Of a DNA stretch of 64,000 nt, positions 46,791 through 55,461 are shown in pieces; within the stretch, counting starts at the first letter, position 1; every line of letters begins with the position of its first letter. A model generated the notes under the pieces. That model was not told the DNA's origin and searched no databases. It saw only the letters and a program-made list of their open reading frames with translations. The DNA lies in assembly GCA_021776335.1 (NCBI GenBank), contig JAJFGB010000011.1:434001-498000 (forward strand), given 5' to 3'. A program made the translations under genes and the position numbers. This DNA is from Hyphococcus sp. Its GTDB lineage: Bacteria; Pseudomonadota; Alphaproteobacteria; Caulobacterales; Parvularculaceae.

Positions 46791-48725
46791 ATGAACGGAC
46801 GCAATATACTGATCTGGGGTCTTGTGATCGTCTTTTTCTTTGTTGCACTCCAGCTTTTTGAGTTTTCGCCGCAGGGCCCGCAGCAAACCGAACTTACTTA
46901 TTCCGACTTTATTGATCGGATTGAGAATGGCGGCGTGCGCAGCGCTGACGTCGCTAAATCTGAAATTACCGGCACGCTCAGCGATGGAACGGAATATATC
47001 ACGACGATTCCCGAAGACGGGCACACAGCAATCGCAGACCGTCTCAATGATGCTGGTGTTTTGACCCTGATCAAAAAAGAAGAAGAGCTTCCTTTGCTCC
47101 TCTCGCTCTTGTTCAATATTCTACCGCTACTGATTTTCCTTGCGTTCTTTTTCTTTGTGATGCGGCAGATGCAGGGCGCAGGTGGCAAGGCCATGGGCTT
47201 TGGCAAATCGCGTGCAAAGCTGCTGACTGAACGCCAGGGCCGCATTACTTTTGATGATGTTGCCGGCATTGACGAAGCCAAGGAAGAACTCGAGGAAATC
47301 GTCGAGTATTTGAAAGACCCGATGAAGTTTCAGCGCCTCGGCGGCAAGATACCGAAAGGCGCCTTGCTGGTTGGTCCACCAGGCACCGGTAAGACGTTGT
47401 TGGCGCGTGCGATTGCCGGCGAAGCCAATGTTCCCTTCTTCTCGATCTCAGGCTCGGACTTTGTTGAAATGTTTGTCGGTGTCGGTGCTTCGCGCGTGCG
47501 CGATATGTTCGAGCAGGCGAAAAAGAATGCACCGTGCATTATCTTTATCGACGAGATTGATGCTGTCGGCCGTCATCGCGGCGCCGGTCTTGGTGGCGGT
47601 AATGATGAGCGCGAGCAAACGCTGAATCAGCTGCTGGTTGAGATGGACGGCTTTGAATCCAACGAAGGCATTATTCTGATTGCCGCAACCAACCGCCCGG
47701 ATGTCCTCGATCCTGCGCTGCTGCGTCCAGGCCGATTTGACCGCCAGGTTGTTGTTCCTAATCCCGACGTTGTCGGCCGGGAAAAAATCCTGCAGGTGCA
47801 CATCAAAAAGGTGCCATTGGCGCCGGATGTTAATGTCCGCACGGTCGCGCGCGGCACGCCTGGTTTTTCTGGCGCTGACCTCGCCAACCTTGTTAACGAA
47901 GCGGCGCTGTTGGCAGCCCGGCGCGGCCGGCGTTTTGTTACGGCGAAAGAGTTTGATGACGCCAAGGATAAGGTTCTCATGGGCGCTGAACGTCGCTCCA
48001 TGGTGATGACCGAGGATGAAAAAATGCTCACCGCCTATCATGAGGCGGGCCATGCGATTGTCGGTCTCACGATGCCCGGCTCTGACCCGGTTCACAAAGC
48101 AACCATTATCCCGCGCGGGCGCGCGCTTGGTATGGTTCAATATCTTCCTGAACGCGACAAGCTTTCATTTTCTCTCGAGCAAATGAAAGCGCGCATCGCG
48201 ATGTCCATGGGCGGGCGCGTCGCCGAAGAATTGAAATTTGGCAAAGAGAAAGTTACCTCCGGCGCCTCTTCAGATATTGATCATGCGACAAAACTCGCCC
48301 GGGCGATGGTGACGCAATATGGCCTGTCAGAAAAGCTCGGACCCATTGCTTATGCAGAAGATGAAGGCGAGGTCTTTCTCGGCCAGTCGATCGCCCGATC
48401 CAAGGCGATCTCCGGTGATACGGCGAAAACCATTGAAGATGAAATCCGCCGTTTTGTGACAGAAGGTTATGACAAGGCGCGTCAGATTCTGACTGATCGT
48501 AACAATGACTGGGAAGCTGTGGCGCAAGCGCTTTTGGAATTTGAAACGCTGACTGGCGACGAAATCGATGGGTTGTTGAGGGGCGAAAAGATCGTCCGCG
48601 AAGATCCGTCCGATCCTCAGGATCACACGCCGCCTTCTTCGGTGCCGTCATCTGGCGTCCCTGCGTCAGGCAAGAAAAAAGACGATGGCGCTGGCGGTAT
48701 GGAGCCGAGCCCGCAAGGGGCGTGA
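46791..48725 (+). CDS. ftsH: ATP-dependent zinc metalloprotease FtsH
   Basis: 644-residue membrane AAA+ protease that degrades misfolded membrane proteins and regulators such as RpoH or LpxC. The first TM is at about 6-22, followed by a periplasmic domain, the second TM ([18 protein letters not shown] at 99-116), Walker A GPPGTGKT (195-202), Walker B in [15 protein letters not shown], the SRH region [18 protein letters not shown] and the zinc motif HEAGH (H417). The length is normal. A truncated paralogue of its N-terminal part is encoded in the ruv operon at 36012-36503. The following minus-strand block separates it from folP and glmM. Confidence 0.97.
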   Translation: MNGRNILIWGLVIVFFFVALQLFEFSPQGPQQTELTYSDFIDRIENGGVRSADVAKSEITGTLSDGTEYITTIPEDGHTAIADRLNDAGVLTLIKKEEELPLLLSLLFNILPLLIFLAFFFFVMRQMQGAGGKAMGFGKSRAKLLTERQGRITFDDVAGIDEAKEELEEIVEYLKDPMKFQRLGGKIPKGALLVGPPGTGKTLLARAIAGEANVPFFSISGSDFVEMFVGVGASRVRDMFEQAKKNAPCIIFIDEIDAVGRHRGAGLGGGNDEREQTLNQLLVEMDGFESNEGIILIAATNRPDVLDPALLRPGRFDRQVVVPNPDVVGREKILQVHIKKVPLAPDVNVRTVARGTPGFSGADLANLVNEAALLAARRGRRFVTAKEFDDAKDKVLMGAERRSMVMTEDEKMLTAYHEAGHAIVGLTMPGSDPVHKATIIPRGRALGMVQYLPERDKLSFSLEQMKARIAMSMGGRVAEELKFGKEKVTSGASSDIDHATKLARAMVTQYGLSEKLGPIAYAEDEGEVFLGQSIARSKAISGDTAKTIEDEIRRFVTEGYDKARQILTDRNNDWEAVAQALLEFETLTGDEIDGLLRGEKIVREDPSDPQDHTPPSSVPSSGVPASGKKKDDGAGGMEPSPQGA

Positions 48726-48740
48726 TTGCGCAACAAGAAA

Positions 48741-48775
48741 CCGGCGCCCGCCGCTTGGGGCTGACGAGGCGCCGG
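48741..48775 (+). terminator. Weak hairpin after ftsH
   Basis: Inverted repeat CCGGCGCC (48741-48748) and GGCGCCGG (48768-48775), 16 bp after the ftsH stop codon, between ftsH and a convergent gene. There is no T-run, so intrinsic termination is uncertain; it could be a Rho-assisted stop or an mRNA-stabilising stem. Confidence 0.35.
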
Positions 48776-48804
48776 GGGTAGATCCGAAAACACCCAATAA
48801 GTTG

Positions 48805-49950
48805 TTAGCGGGCGCTGGCGGAAATCAGTCTTTCAATAGTGATCCCGGTTTGATCCTCAATGGCGCCGGCCCAGGCCCAGCCGCCGAAGGTTTCGGAGAC
48901 GGCGATCAGCAGTTCATTATCGCCTCGTTTTAGATCAAGGCCGGCGCTGTCAAAAAAACCAACAGTGCCGAGGAAGCGATAGTCCCGGACTGTCCATCCG
49001 GCGTCGCCATAATAGACGCGCTTGCCATTGAGGTAGATGCGCACGCGGTCAGAGTAACCAAAGCGCAATTCTTTCATTTGCTTGCTGTCCGAGTTGATAT
49101 TGGTGCGGATGAAAACAGTGGAGCCGCCGTCCCGAAAGCGGTTGGTAATTTTTGAGATATTGGCGATGCCGTTTGTTTCAACGCCAAGGGCGCTCCAGGT
49201 CAGATCGCGGCTGGCGGATTTCGGCAGGGTCAACGCATTGGCGACAACGTCCTCTGAAAAGATCGATGAGACGTTCCACGCTGTTATCAAGCCTTCCGGC
49301 AGTGGAACCGGATCCTTTGCTTCGCCAACGATGTTTTCGCCGTCTTGCAAGGGGCGTATGACGATGTTGGAAAAATACGCGGTCATGCCGCCGCGCCCTG
49401 AAACGCGCAAGCCCGCGGCGCCCTCCCCGATATTCGTTTTCAGATCGGGTATATGCAGTTTGGGCGTATCACTGTTGAAATAAAAATCCGCCTTGTCGCC
49501 TTTGACAACGACTTTCACATGATTCCAGGTGTCAAATTTCTGGTCTATTGCAGCGATCGCGTTACCGTCGGAAAAGATTTGCCATGCTGAGTTGCCGTTC
49601 TCTACGGGCGTATATTGAACCGCGTCGGGTTTGCCATTCAGATGCGAGCGGAAATAGATCTCCTCGAAATGTCTGTCATTTTCAGCGCGCCAGATGGGGC
49701 CGATAAATCCCTGCTGCTCTTTATAGGCGACGTCAAATTCTATGACGCCGTCTGTAAATTCTGCACCGTCCAGCCAGATGCGGCCACCGCTGAGCGCCAG
49801 CGCTTCGCGACCCAGATGTTGTTCGACTTCTGCCCGCTGCGCTGTAATGCGCCAGTTATGTCCGTCATAGGAAACATATTGAGCTTCGTCTTGAGCGATC
49901 GCGGCGCTCGACGCACAAAGCGCGGTGAGCCCGATTATTGCGTTTTTCAT
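48805..49950 (-). CDS. Secreted protein with concanavalin-like lectin/glucanase-type domain
   Basis: 381-residue exported protein with a signal peptide (MKNAIIGLTALCASSAAIAQ). Residues about 45-210 form a beta-rich domain resembling the LamG/DUF1080 lectin-like fold (G-V-I-E-F-D-V-A-Y; W-N-H-V-K-V-V-V-K-G-D-K-A-D-F-Y-F-N; Y-F-S-N-I-V-I-R-P). The C-terminal 160 residues look like a jelly-roll carbohydrate-binding domain (V-R-I-Y-L-N-G-K-R-V-Y; L-K-R-G-D-N-E-L-L-I-A-V). No catalytic motif was recognised. It may bind or help degrade polysaccharide, but the role is unknown. It converges with ftsH. Confidence 0.7.
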   Translation of the reverse strand: MKNAIIGLTALCASSAAIAQDEAQYVSYDGHNWRITAQRAEVEQHLGREALALSGGRIWLDGAEFTDGVIEFDVAYKEQQGFIGPIWRAENDRHFEEIYFRSHLNGKPDAVQYTPVENGNSAWQIFSDGNAIAAIDQKFDTWNHVKVVVKGDKADFYFNSDTPKLHIPDLKTNIGEGAAGLRVSGRGGMTAYFSNIVIRPLQDGENIVGEAKDPVPLPEGLITAWNVSSIFSEDVVANALTLPKSASRDLTWSALGVETNGIANISKITNRFRDGGSTVFIRTNINSDSKQMKELRFGYSDRVRIYLNGKRVYYGDAGWTVRDYRFLGTVGFFDSAGLDLKRGDNELLIAVSETFGGWAWAGAIEDQTGITIERLISASAR

Positions 49951-50066
49951 CTATTGCTCCATGGATCCAGGCGCAGCATGCGCGCTGAGGTGGTGAGAGT
50001 GCGTAATCACATATTTCGCGTATTGGAAAAAACGGACCTTTCGGCCTCATGAAGCCGTTAGGTCGG

Positions 50067-50921
50067 CTACCCGGCAAGCCGCAATTCGTTGCAGGCTAGC
50101 GCCTGGCGGGCATGATGGATTTTGACAGGCGTTTGACCGCACAGGCTGCGGAAATCGGTGATCATATGCGCCTGATCGAAATACCCCACTTCATAGGCGA
50201 TGGTGGCCCAGTCCGGTGACGCCGATTCGTCGGCGCGAATGGCGGCGGCGGCGATGCGCAATTGACGCCCATAAGCTTTGGGAGACATGCCCATGGCGTC
50301 CTGAAATCTGCGCCGCAAATGGCGCTCGCTGATTTCCAGTTTTTTTGCAATCGTGTGAATGGGGATGCGTCCTTTGGATTCGCGCAACATGAACGCGGCG
50401 GCCGTTTCTGCGGCGCCGTGATTGGCGATTTCGCGATGATGTGAAATGAGATCGTTAAGAAGTGCATGCGCTATCTCGATCCTGCCGCCAGTTTCTGCAA
50501 TGCGCATTGTCTGCTGGCAAAAGGGTTTGGCGGCGGTGGTTCTGGTGACAGGATCAGCGTTTAAAAAATCGCCGGCGTGAATGCCGAATGCGGCAACAGA
50601 TATTTCCGGCTTCAGTCGGACAGCGATGAGTTCTTCGGCTGGATCGGGACTGTACCATTGCGCCCGGTCTACGGGACCGCAAACCACAAGATCGATTTCA
50701 TCAAAAGCGCCGCACCGATCGCGTCGCCGTCTAACGGCGATGCTGGGTTCGCCATGCGGCATCAAGAGATGCGGCAAGGGAGACGCTTTGCGCGCTTTGC
50801 TGACCCAGATCATGTCCACTGGCGCAGAGGGACCAAGGTCAAGCGTCCAGGCATGATAATCTCCAAGCTGTTGGACAGGCTCGGTTTGCGCCGACGCAGA
50901 ACAGGCGTGGGTTTGTGTCAT
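50067..50921 (-). CDS. AraC family transcriptional regulator
   Basis: 284-residue regulator with an N-terminal ligand or cupin-like domain and two C-terminal helix-turn-helix motifs: first in IHTIAKKLEISERHLRRRFQ, second around I-A-Y-E-V-G-Y-F-D-Q-A-H-M-I-T-D-F-R, the classic AraC signature. It activates or represses genes in response to an unknown signal. It is on the minus strand upstream of the secreted lectin-like gene (116-bp gap), so it could control that gene or be cotranscribed with it, but nothing proves it. Confidence 0.92.
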   Translation of the reverse strand: MTQTHACSASAQTEPVQQLGDYHAWTLDLGPSAPVDMIWVSKARKASPLPHLLMPHGEPSIAVRRRRDRCGAFDEIDLVVCGPVDRAQWYSPDPAEELIAVRLKPEISVAAFGIHAGDFLNADPVTRTTAAKPFCQQTMRIAETGGRIEIAHALLNDLISHHREIANHGAAETAAAFMLRESKGRIPIHTIAKKLEISERHLRRRFQDAMGMSPKAYGRQLRIAAAAIRADESASPDWATIAYEVGYFDQAHMITDFRSLCGQTPVKIHHARQALACNELRLAG

Positions 50922-51050
50922 ATCTACAGTTTACGCGTCAGGACCTGATAATGCAGCTGATCTGCGGTAGGCCGATGGTTTGCTGCGTTCCGACGAGTGG
51001 GGACCGCGTGTGAGAACGATATTTGGCCACTCGTTTGTGGGTTGCCGTCA

Positions 51051-51443
51051 TCACATGGCTGCCCTCGGCATAATGAATGATTTGCGCGCTTCGTCGGACC
51101 AGAGACGATCAGGCGCGTACCAGCGCAGCAGGAATTTTTTGTCGAGGAGGTCTTTGTTGCCCGCGATGAATTTTGTCCAGTTGGTATTTGGGGCGGCGGA
51201 GATTCGCTCCGCTATCAGTCCGAGATAGGCGAGGGTGATTGTCATGTTGAATTTTTTCGGCGCGCCGGCGGTGGCTGCGAGTTTCTCAAGACCAGACACG
51301 TAAAGCGTTGCGGCCTCCAGAAAAGACTTGTGTTGCAACAGCGCGTATGCGGTTTCGACATGTTGAACATGGCCAAAACTTTCCGGCTCGATGCGGTCAT
51401 TTGTGAAATCGTCGAGCAATTGTGCTGTTTGGCAATTAGTCAT
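51051..51443 (-). CDS. Uncharacterised 130-aa protein, divergent paralogue of the 24905-25363 protein
   Basis: 130 residues, soluble, no signal peptide. Three blocks align with the larger protein at 24905-25363: F-G-H-V-Q-H-V-E-T-A-Y-A-L-L against W-T-H-A-A-H-L-T-A-A-A-A-L-L; F-N-M-T-I-T-L-A-Y-L against Y-H-Q-T-I-T-L-F-F-L; and WYAPDRLWSDEARKSF against YYSRDRLFSVEARRKW. Both histidines of the first block are conserved; the third-block H82 is Asn here. The start codon overlaps the end of an RHH gene by 8 bp, indicating an operon. Function unknown. Confidence 0.8.
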   Translation of the reverse strand: MTNCQTAQLLDDFTNDRIEPESFGHVQHVETAYALLQHKSFLEAATLYVSGLEKLAATAGAPKKFNMTITLAYLGLIAERISAAPNTNWTKFIAGNKDLLDKKFLLRWYAPDRLWSDEARKSFIMPRAAM

Positions 51444-51690
51444 TTTCCGCGTCCTTTAACCGGTGGCTGTCTTCCGCTGTTAGATCCAGTCCGTAGACTT
51501 CCTTGAGTTGCTCGATTTGTCGGAGCGTTTCGGGAGAGAAGGCGGTTTTGCCTTCAAAGCTATGCAAAACGATTCCTTCAAGAAGATCGCCAAGGGAAAG
51601 ATCAAGATACTCAGCAAGCCCCTTGAGGACCTTGAGGAGGCGTTTTTCGACGCGAACACCGGTCTGGATACGGGTAACAGATTTAGCCAT
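51436..51690 (-). CDS. Small ribbon-helix-helix-like protein
   Basis: 84-residue protein. The N-terminal half, A-K-S-V-T-R-I-Q-T-G-V-R-V-E-K-R-L-L-K-V-L-K-G-L-A-E-Y-L-D, has the beta-strand plus two-helix pattern of Arc/CopG/ParD ribbon-helix-helix DNA-binding proteins; the second half is acidic. It overlaps the downstream unknown gene by 8 bp. A repeated GGTAC motif sits 11-25 bp upstream of its start, a possible autoregulatory site. The architecture (small RHH gene, then an overlapping gene) resembles toxin-antitoxin modules but the downstream protein does not look like a known toxin. Confidence 0.75.
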   Translation of the reverse strand: MAKSVTRIQTGVRVEKRLLKVLKGLAEYLDLSLGDLLEGIVLHSFEGKTAFSPETLRQIEQLKEVYGLDLTAEDSHRLKDAEND

Positions 51691-51700
51691 ATGCTATTTA

Positions 51701-51715
51701 TGTACCAAAGTACCA
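51701..51715 (-). promoter_or_regulatory. Candidate operator upstream of the RHH gene
   Basis: Read on the minus strand, TGGTACTTTGGTACA holds two GGTAC units 8 bp apart in direct orientation, and each GTAC is itself palindromic. It lies 11 bp upstream of the RHH-like gene start and 64 bp before the divergent folP start. RHH dimers bind short tandem repeats of this kind; the assignment is inference. Confidence 0.35.
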
Positions 51716-51778
51716 TCTTTGTCAAATGTAAACGCATTTGCTCTTGCATCGCCGGGAACTGAGCGGCATTGCGGTCCC

Positions 51779-52612
51779 ATGAGCGCTAAAAAGCCCCTTA
51801 CGCCGCCTAAACTCATGGGCATTGTCAATGTGACGCCGGATTCGTTTTCTGACGGTGGGCGCTATTTCAACCCGGCAGCGGCAATTGCGCATGGGCTAAG
51901 GCTCGCAGCGGACGGGGCCGATATTCTTGATGTGGGCGGAGAATCGACCCGGCCAGGCGCCGCCCCTGTGGCCGATGAAGAAGAACTGCGCCGGATCCTT
52001 CCCGTCATAAAAGGATTGGCTGAAAAAACCGCCGCCGCCATCTCCATCGATACGCGAAAACCTAGTGTGGCGCGCGCTGCAATCTCGGCTGGCGCATCGA
52101 TTTGGAACGACGTTTCAGCGTTGACCCATGCGCCCGATAGCCTGGAGGCGGCAACAAGTCTTGGCTGCAGCATTGTCTTGATGCATGCGCAAGGTGATCC
52201 AAGGACAATGCAGGATCATCCGTGTTATGAGGATGTTGTTGAGGAAGTTTATGGGTTTCTTGATGGCCGTGTCGGCGCGTGCGTGAAGGCGGGCGTGACA
52301 ATGGAAAAGCTCATTGTCGATCCCGGTATCGGTTTCGGTAAAACGCCACCTCATAATCTCGCACTTCTTAGGGGACTCGGACGGTTCACAGCGCTTGGCG
52401 CGCCAGTTCTTCTGGGGGCGTCGCGCAAACGCTTTATTGCAGCACTCGATGACCCTTCGGATAGCTTCGGAGGGCCTGCAGATCAGCGCTTAGGCGGGTC
52501 AATTGCCGCGGTTATTGATGGATGGCGTCGCGGCGCCTCGATTTTCCGGATTCATGATGTTGCGGAGACCCGCCAGGCCCTAAAAATAGCGGCTGCCATA
52601 GAAATGGCCTGA
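51779..52612 (+). CDS. folP: Dihydropteroate synthase
   Basis: Folate enzyme of 277 residues condensing 6-hydroxymethyl-7,8-dihydropterin pyrophosphate with p-aminobenzoate, the sulfonamide target. The start at ATG 51779 puts the signature MGIVNVTPDSFSDGGRYF near the N-terminus; the open frame upstream to 51503 runs over the divergent RHH gene. Also seen: ILDVGGESTRPGAAPV, S-I-D-T-R-K, W-N-D-V-S-A-L, DPGIGFGKTPPHNLALL and the S-R-K-R-F-I loop. Normal length. glmM follows after 71 bp; folP-glmM adjacency is common. Confidence 0.95.
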   Translation: MSAKKPLTPPKLMGIVNVTPDSFSDGGRYFNPAAAIAHGLRLAADGADILDVGGESTRPGAAPVADEEELRRILPVIKGLAEKTAAAISIDTRKPSVARAAISAGASIWNDVSALTHAPDSLEAATSLGCSIVLMHAQGDPRTMQDHPCYEDVVEEVYGFLDGRVGACVKAGVTMEKLIVDPGIGFGKTPPHNLALLRGLGRFTALGAPVLLGASRKRFIAALDDPSDSFGGPADQRLGGSIAAVIDGWRRGASIFRIHDVAETRQALKIAAAIEMA

Positions 52613-52683
52613 TTGCTGCGTTAAGGCATTGGGCAAGAAAATGTGCTAGACAATAAAGCAATAGTTAACAGGAGAGCGGCGCC

Positions 52684-54057
52684 ATGCGGGGCGACGACCA
52701 GATGACCGGTAAACGAGATATTTTTGGAACCGATGGCGTGCGCGGGCTCGCCAATGCGGGCGCTATGACCCCGGACGGCATCCTGCGCCTCGGCATGGCG
52801 GTAGGCCGTGTCTTCAAGAATGGAGCACATCGCCACCGTGTTGTTATCGGCAAGGATACGCGGCTTTCCGGCTATATGATTGAGCCGGCCCTGACTGCAG
52901 GCTTTGCCGCTTCCGGCATGGATGTCTTTTTGCTCGGGCCTCTCCCAACGCCAGCGATGGCGATGTTGACGCGTTCTCTACGCGCCGATCTCGGTGTGAT
53001 GATCTCGGCGTCTCATAATCCGTATCATGACAACGGCGTCAAATTTTTCGGACCGGACGGTTATAAGCTGTCTGATGAGACTGAGCTGGAAATTGAACGC
53101 CTGATGAAGGATGGCGCTGATGCAGGGCTCGCCGCATCTGCGGATCTTGGCCGGGTCAAGCGGATTGATGATGCTGGCGCCCGCTATATCGAATTTGCAA
53201 AAGCCGCGTTCCCGCGTCGCGCATCCCTCGATGGCATGCGTGTTGTTATCGATTGCGCTAATGGCGCGGGCTATAATGTGGCGCCCACCGTGCTCTGGGA
53301 GCTCGGCGCAGAGGTCAAAGAAATTGGCGTTGATCCCAACGGGTTCAACATCAATCACCAATGCGGCTCTACATCCACAAAACAGATGCAGGACGCAGTC
53401 CTCGAATATCGCGCCGATATCGGCATCGCGCTCGATGGTGATGCAGACCGCGTTATCATCTGCGATGAAAAAGGCCAGATTGTTGATGGCGACCAGATCC
53501 TGGCGTTGATTGCAACATCTTGGAAAAAATCCGGTAGCTTGAAGGGTAGCGGCGTTGTTTCCACGATCATGGCAAATATGGGTCTTGAGAAATTTCTTGG
53601 GGGCGAAGGTCTTACGCTGGAACGCACAAAGGTTGGCGATCGCTATGTTGTCGAAGAAATGCGTGCGAAAGGTATGAATATTGGCGGCGAGCCGTCCGGC
53701 CATGTTATATTAAGCGATTATGCCACCACCGGCGACGGTCTTGTGACCGCGTTGCAAGTATTGGCTGTGGTTGCTTCGAGTGGTCGCAAAATTTCTGATG
53801 CGTGCCGGAATTTTGAGCCATTCCCGCAGCTCTTGCAAAATGTTCGCTTTCAGGGTGGCGATCCGCTGGCCTCGGCGAATGTGAAAGCAGCAATCAAGGC
53901 GGGTGAAGATAAATTCGGCAAATCTGGTCGTCTTGTTATTCGCAAATCAGGCACCGAGCCATTGATCCGCGTGATGGGCGAAGGTGAAGACGAGCGCGCC
54001 GTACAAACTATCGTCAATGATATCTGCTCGGCAGTCGAAAAAGCATCTTCCAACTAA
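52684..54057 (+). CDS. glmM: Phosphoglucosamine mutase
   Basis: 457-residue alpha-D-phosphohexomutase making glucosamine-1-phosphate for UDP-GlcNAc, hence peptidoglycan and LPS. Motifs: [11 protein letters not shown] at the start, the phosphoserine loop [20 protein letters not shown], the Mg loop [16 protein letters not shown] and the sugar-binding GGEPSGHVI. The phosphate-binding [12 protein letters not shown] is at the C-terminus. AGGAGAG lies about 9 bp before ATG 52684; a start at 52702 is possible. The length is normal. Confidence 0.96.
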   Translation: MRGDDQMTGKRDIFGTDGVRGLANAGAMTPDGILRLGMAVGRVFKNGAHRHRVVIGKDTRLSGYMIEPALTAGFAASGMDVFLLGPLPTPAMAMLTRSLRADLGVMISASHNPYHDNGVKFFGPDGYKLSDETELEIERLMKDGADAGLAASADLGRVKRIDDAGARYIEFAKAAFPRRASLDGMRVVIDCANGAGYNVAPTVLWELGAEVKEIGVDPNGFNINHQCGSTSTKQMQDAVLEYRADIGIALDGDADRVIICDEKGQIVDGDQILALIATSWKKSGSLKGSGVVSTIMANMGLEKFLGGEGLTLERTKVGDRYVVEEMRAKGMNIGGEPSGHVILSDYATTGDGLVTALQVLAVVASSGRKISDACRNFEPFPQLLQNVRFQGGDPLASANVKAAIKAGEDKFGKSGRLVIRKSGTEPLIRVMGEGEDERAVQTIVNDICSAVEKASSN

Positions 54058-54089
54058 AAAGGCCGAACGCTAATACGCAGCGTCCGGCC
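54056..54089 (-). terminator. Intrinsic terminator for the minus-strand AhpD-like gene
   Basis: Stem with arms 54061-54071 and 54079-54089 (10 of 11 pairs). On the minus strand it is followed by TTTTT (complement of 54056-54060), so it terminates the AhpD-like gene. On the plus strand it has no T-run and may only weakly affect glmM transcripts. Confidence 0.75.
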
Positions 54090-54117
54090 AGCCATGATCG
54101 ACTTTTGTGCGGTGCGG

Positions 54118-54660
54118 TTAAGCGGCCTGCGCATTCACAACGGGAAAATCGATTTCCGTTTCAGCCACATGGTTCAGATAGTTGGTAAAGATATTGGCGA
54201 TGACATTGGCGATGGTTTCAACAATCTCGCCGTCATTAAGATTGGCGTTGCGCGCTGCGGCAAGATCTTCATTGCTGACAAACCCTCGTTTTTCGATCAC
54301 CGCAGTGGCGAAAGTCAGAATTGCTGCGAGTTTTGGATCACTCGACGTGCCGCGTAAGCGGGCGCTGATTTCGGCAGGGTCCACTTTGAGGCTTTTTGAA
54401 ATTGCCGTATGGGCAGAGGCACAATAGTCACAATTATTGGCGCCGGCGGAGACAAGCGCGATCGCTTCGCGGGTCGGAGCATCAAAGCTGCCTTTGCCGA
54501 GCGCTTCGTTGAGGCCTAGATTGGCGGCCAGAGCGGCGGGTTCATTGGCGAGAACGCGGTAAAGATTGGGCACCATGCCAACCTTTGATTTAATGGCGCT
54601 GAAAAGTTCCGCCGCTGCTGGAGAGGCTGCTTCATCCGTAAGTTGCGTTAGTCTGGTCAT
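54118..54660 (-). CDS. Carboxymuconolactone decarboxylase/AhpD-like peroxidase-related protein
   Basis: 180-residue all-helical AhpD-superfamily protein. The redox motif is C-D-Y-C in ANNCDYCASAHTAISKS, with the catalytic-site histidine following as usual. The flanking helices (REAIALVSAGANN and GEIVETIANVIANIFTNYLN) are typical of alkylhydroperoxidase-domain proteins. Start at ATG 54660 with AAAGGA about 9 bp upstream; the open frame to 54750 runs into the operator region. It is divergent from a TetR-type regulator, which likely controls it. A role against peroxides or electrophiles is inferred. Confidence 0.9.
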   Translation of the reverse strand: MTRLTQLTDEAASPAAAELFSAIKSKVGMVPNLYRVLANEPAALAANLGLNEALGKGSFDAPTREAIALVSAGANNCDYCASAHTAISKSLKVDPAEISARLRGTSSDPKLAAILTFATAVIEKRGFVSNEDLAAARNANLNDGEIVETIANVIANIFTNYLNHVAETEIDFPVVNAQAA

Positions 54661-54762
54661 GATCTTTTTTCCTTTTTTCGGCCGGGAAATCCCCCGGGAG
54701 GCTGATTCTTGAATGTCGCGGCGCGACTTGCGCCCGGTGACGAAGTGCATATATGATTGTTT

Positions 54763-54800
54763 ACCGATTGGTAAAGTACTGATTAGAGACTGATCGGTAA
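54763..54800. promoter_or_regulatory. Two operator-like motif copies between the AhpD-like and TetR genes
   Basis: The motif ACYGATYGGTAA occurs twice in the same orientation, at 54763-54774 (ACCGATTGGTAA) and 54789-54800 (ACTGATCGGTAA), 26 bp apart. The first is the core of a perfect palindrome, TTTACC-GATT-GGTAAA (54760-54775). They occupy the divergent promoter region, where a TetR dimer would be expected to bind and control both genes. Confidence 0.65.
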
Positions 54801-54823
54801 CAAATTAGTGAGGACGGACCAAA

Positions 54824-55402
54824 ATGGGCAGACCAATGGAATTTGACCCCCAGGAAACACTTCAAGAGATTATGAATGTCTTCTGGATGAACGGTTATGA
54901 AGGGACGTCGCTGCAGGATATTGAGGCGGCGACCAACTTAAAAAAACCAAGTCTTTATCGCACATTTGGTGATAAGCGGGCGATGTATCTTGCGGCCCTC
55001 GCTGCTTATGAAGAAACAGAAGTGCAGAGCGCCGAGACTCTTTTGAACAAAACGGGAAGTGCGCGGATTCGTATTCAAAGATTACTATATACCGTGATTG
55101 ATGGCGCATCAGCGAGCCAGAACAGGCGCGGCTGTTTTCTGTGCAACGCCAGCGTAGATCAGGCGCCCCATGATCCATCTACGCGAAAATTCGTCCGTGC
55201 TGCCATGGATCGACTGACAAAGGCTTTTGCCAACGCTCTGGCGGCCTCACCACCCTATGCCGCCAATACGCGTAAACGCGAAAAAATGGCGGCGAAAGTT
55301 CTCGCCGGTTATTTCGGTCTGCGTGTTTTGATCAAGGCGGGCGTGGCAGAAGAGACGCTTAAGAACGTCGTGAGCCAGTTGGTGAGTGAGATCGAGACGT
55401 AA
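54824..55402 (+). CDS. TetR/AcrR family transcriptional regulator
   Basis: 192-residue repressor with the N-terminal helix-turn-helix (Y-E-G-T-S-L-Q-D-I-E-A-A-T-N-L-K-K-P-S-L-Y-R-T-F-G-D-K) and a C-terminal TetR_C_16-like sensor domain containing a RRGCFLCNASVD segment, in which two cysteines might sense thiol stress. It resembles regulators controlling oxidoreductases or AhpD-like genes. Divergent from the AhpD-like gene over two operator-like motifs. GTGAGGA precedes ATG 54824. A strong terminator follows. Confidence 0.92.
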   Translation: MGRPMEFDPQETLQEIMNVFWMNGYEGTSLQDIEAATNLKKPSLYRTFGDKRAMYLAALAAYEETEVQSAETLLNKTGSARIRIQRLLYTVIDGASASQNRRGCFLCNASVDQAPHDPSTRKFVRAAMDRLTKAFANALAASPPYAANTRKREKMAAKVLAGYFGLRVLIKAGVAEETLKNVVSQLVSEIET

Positions 55403-55407
55403 AAAAA

Positions 55408-55442
55408 CCCGCCGGCAAAAAACGCATGCCGGCGGGCTTTTT
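55408..55442. terminator. Bidirectional intrinsic terminator
   Basis: Perfect 10-bp stem CCCGCCGGCA/TGCCGGCGGG (55408-55417, 55427-55436) followed by CTTTTT on the plus strand and preceded by seven A residues, which give a T-run on the minus strand. It serves the TetR gene and the convergent Arg-rich protein gene. Confidence 0.92.
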
Positions 55443-55461
55443 CTACGCAATGGTTCTCGGG

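Noticed and set aside
47448-48140. 230-codon minus-strand frame
   Set aside because: Shadow of the ftsH AAA+/protease region.
51436-51690. Classical toxin-antitoxin module
   Set aside because: The overlapped downstream protein matches the unknown family at 24905-25363 rather than any toxin, so only the layout is reported.
52978-53703. 241-codon minus-strand frame
   Set aside because: Shadow of glmM; sequence is cysteine- and isoleucine-rich noise.
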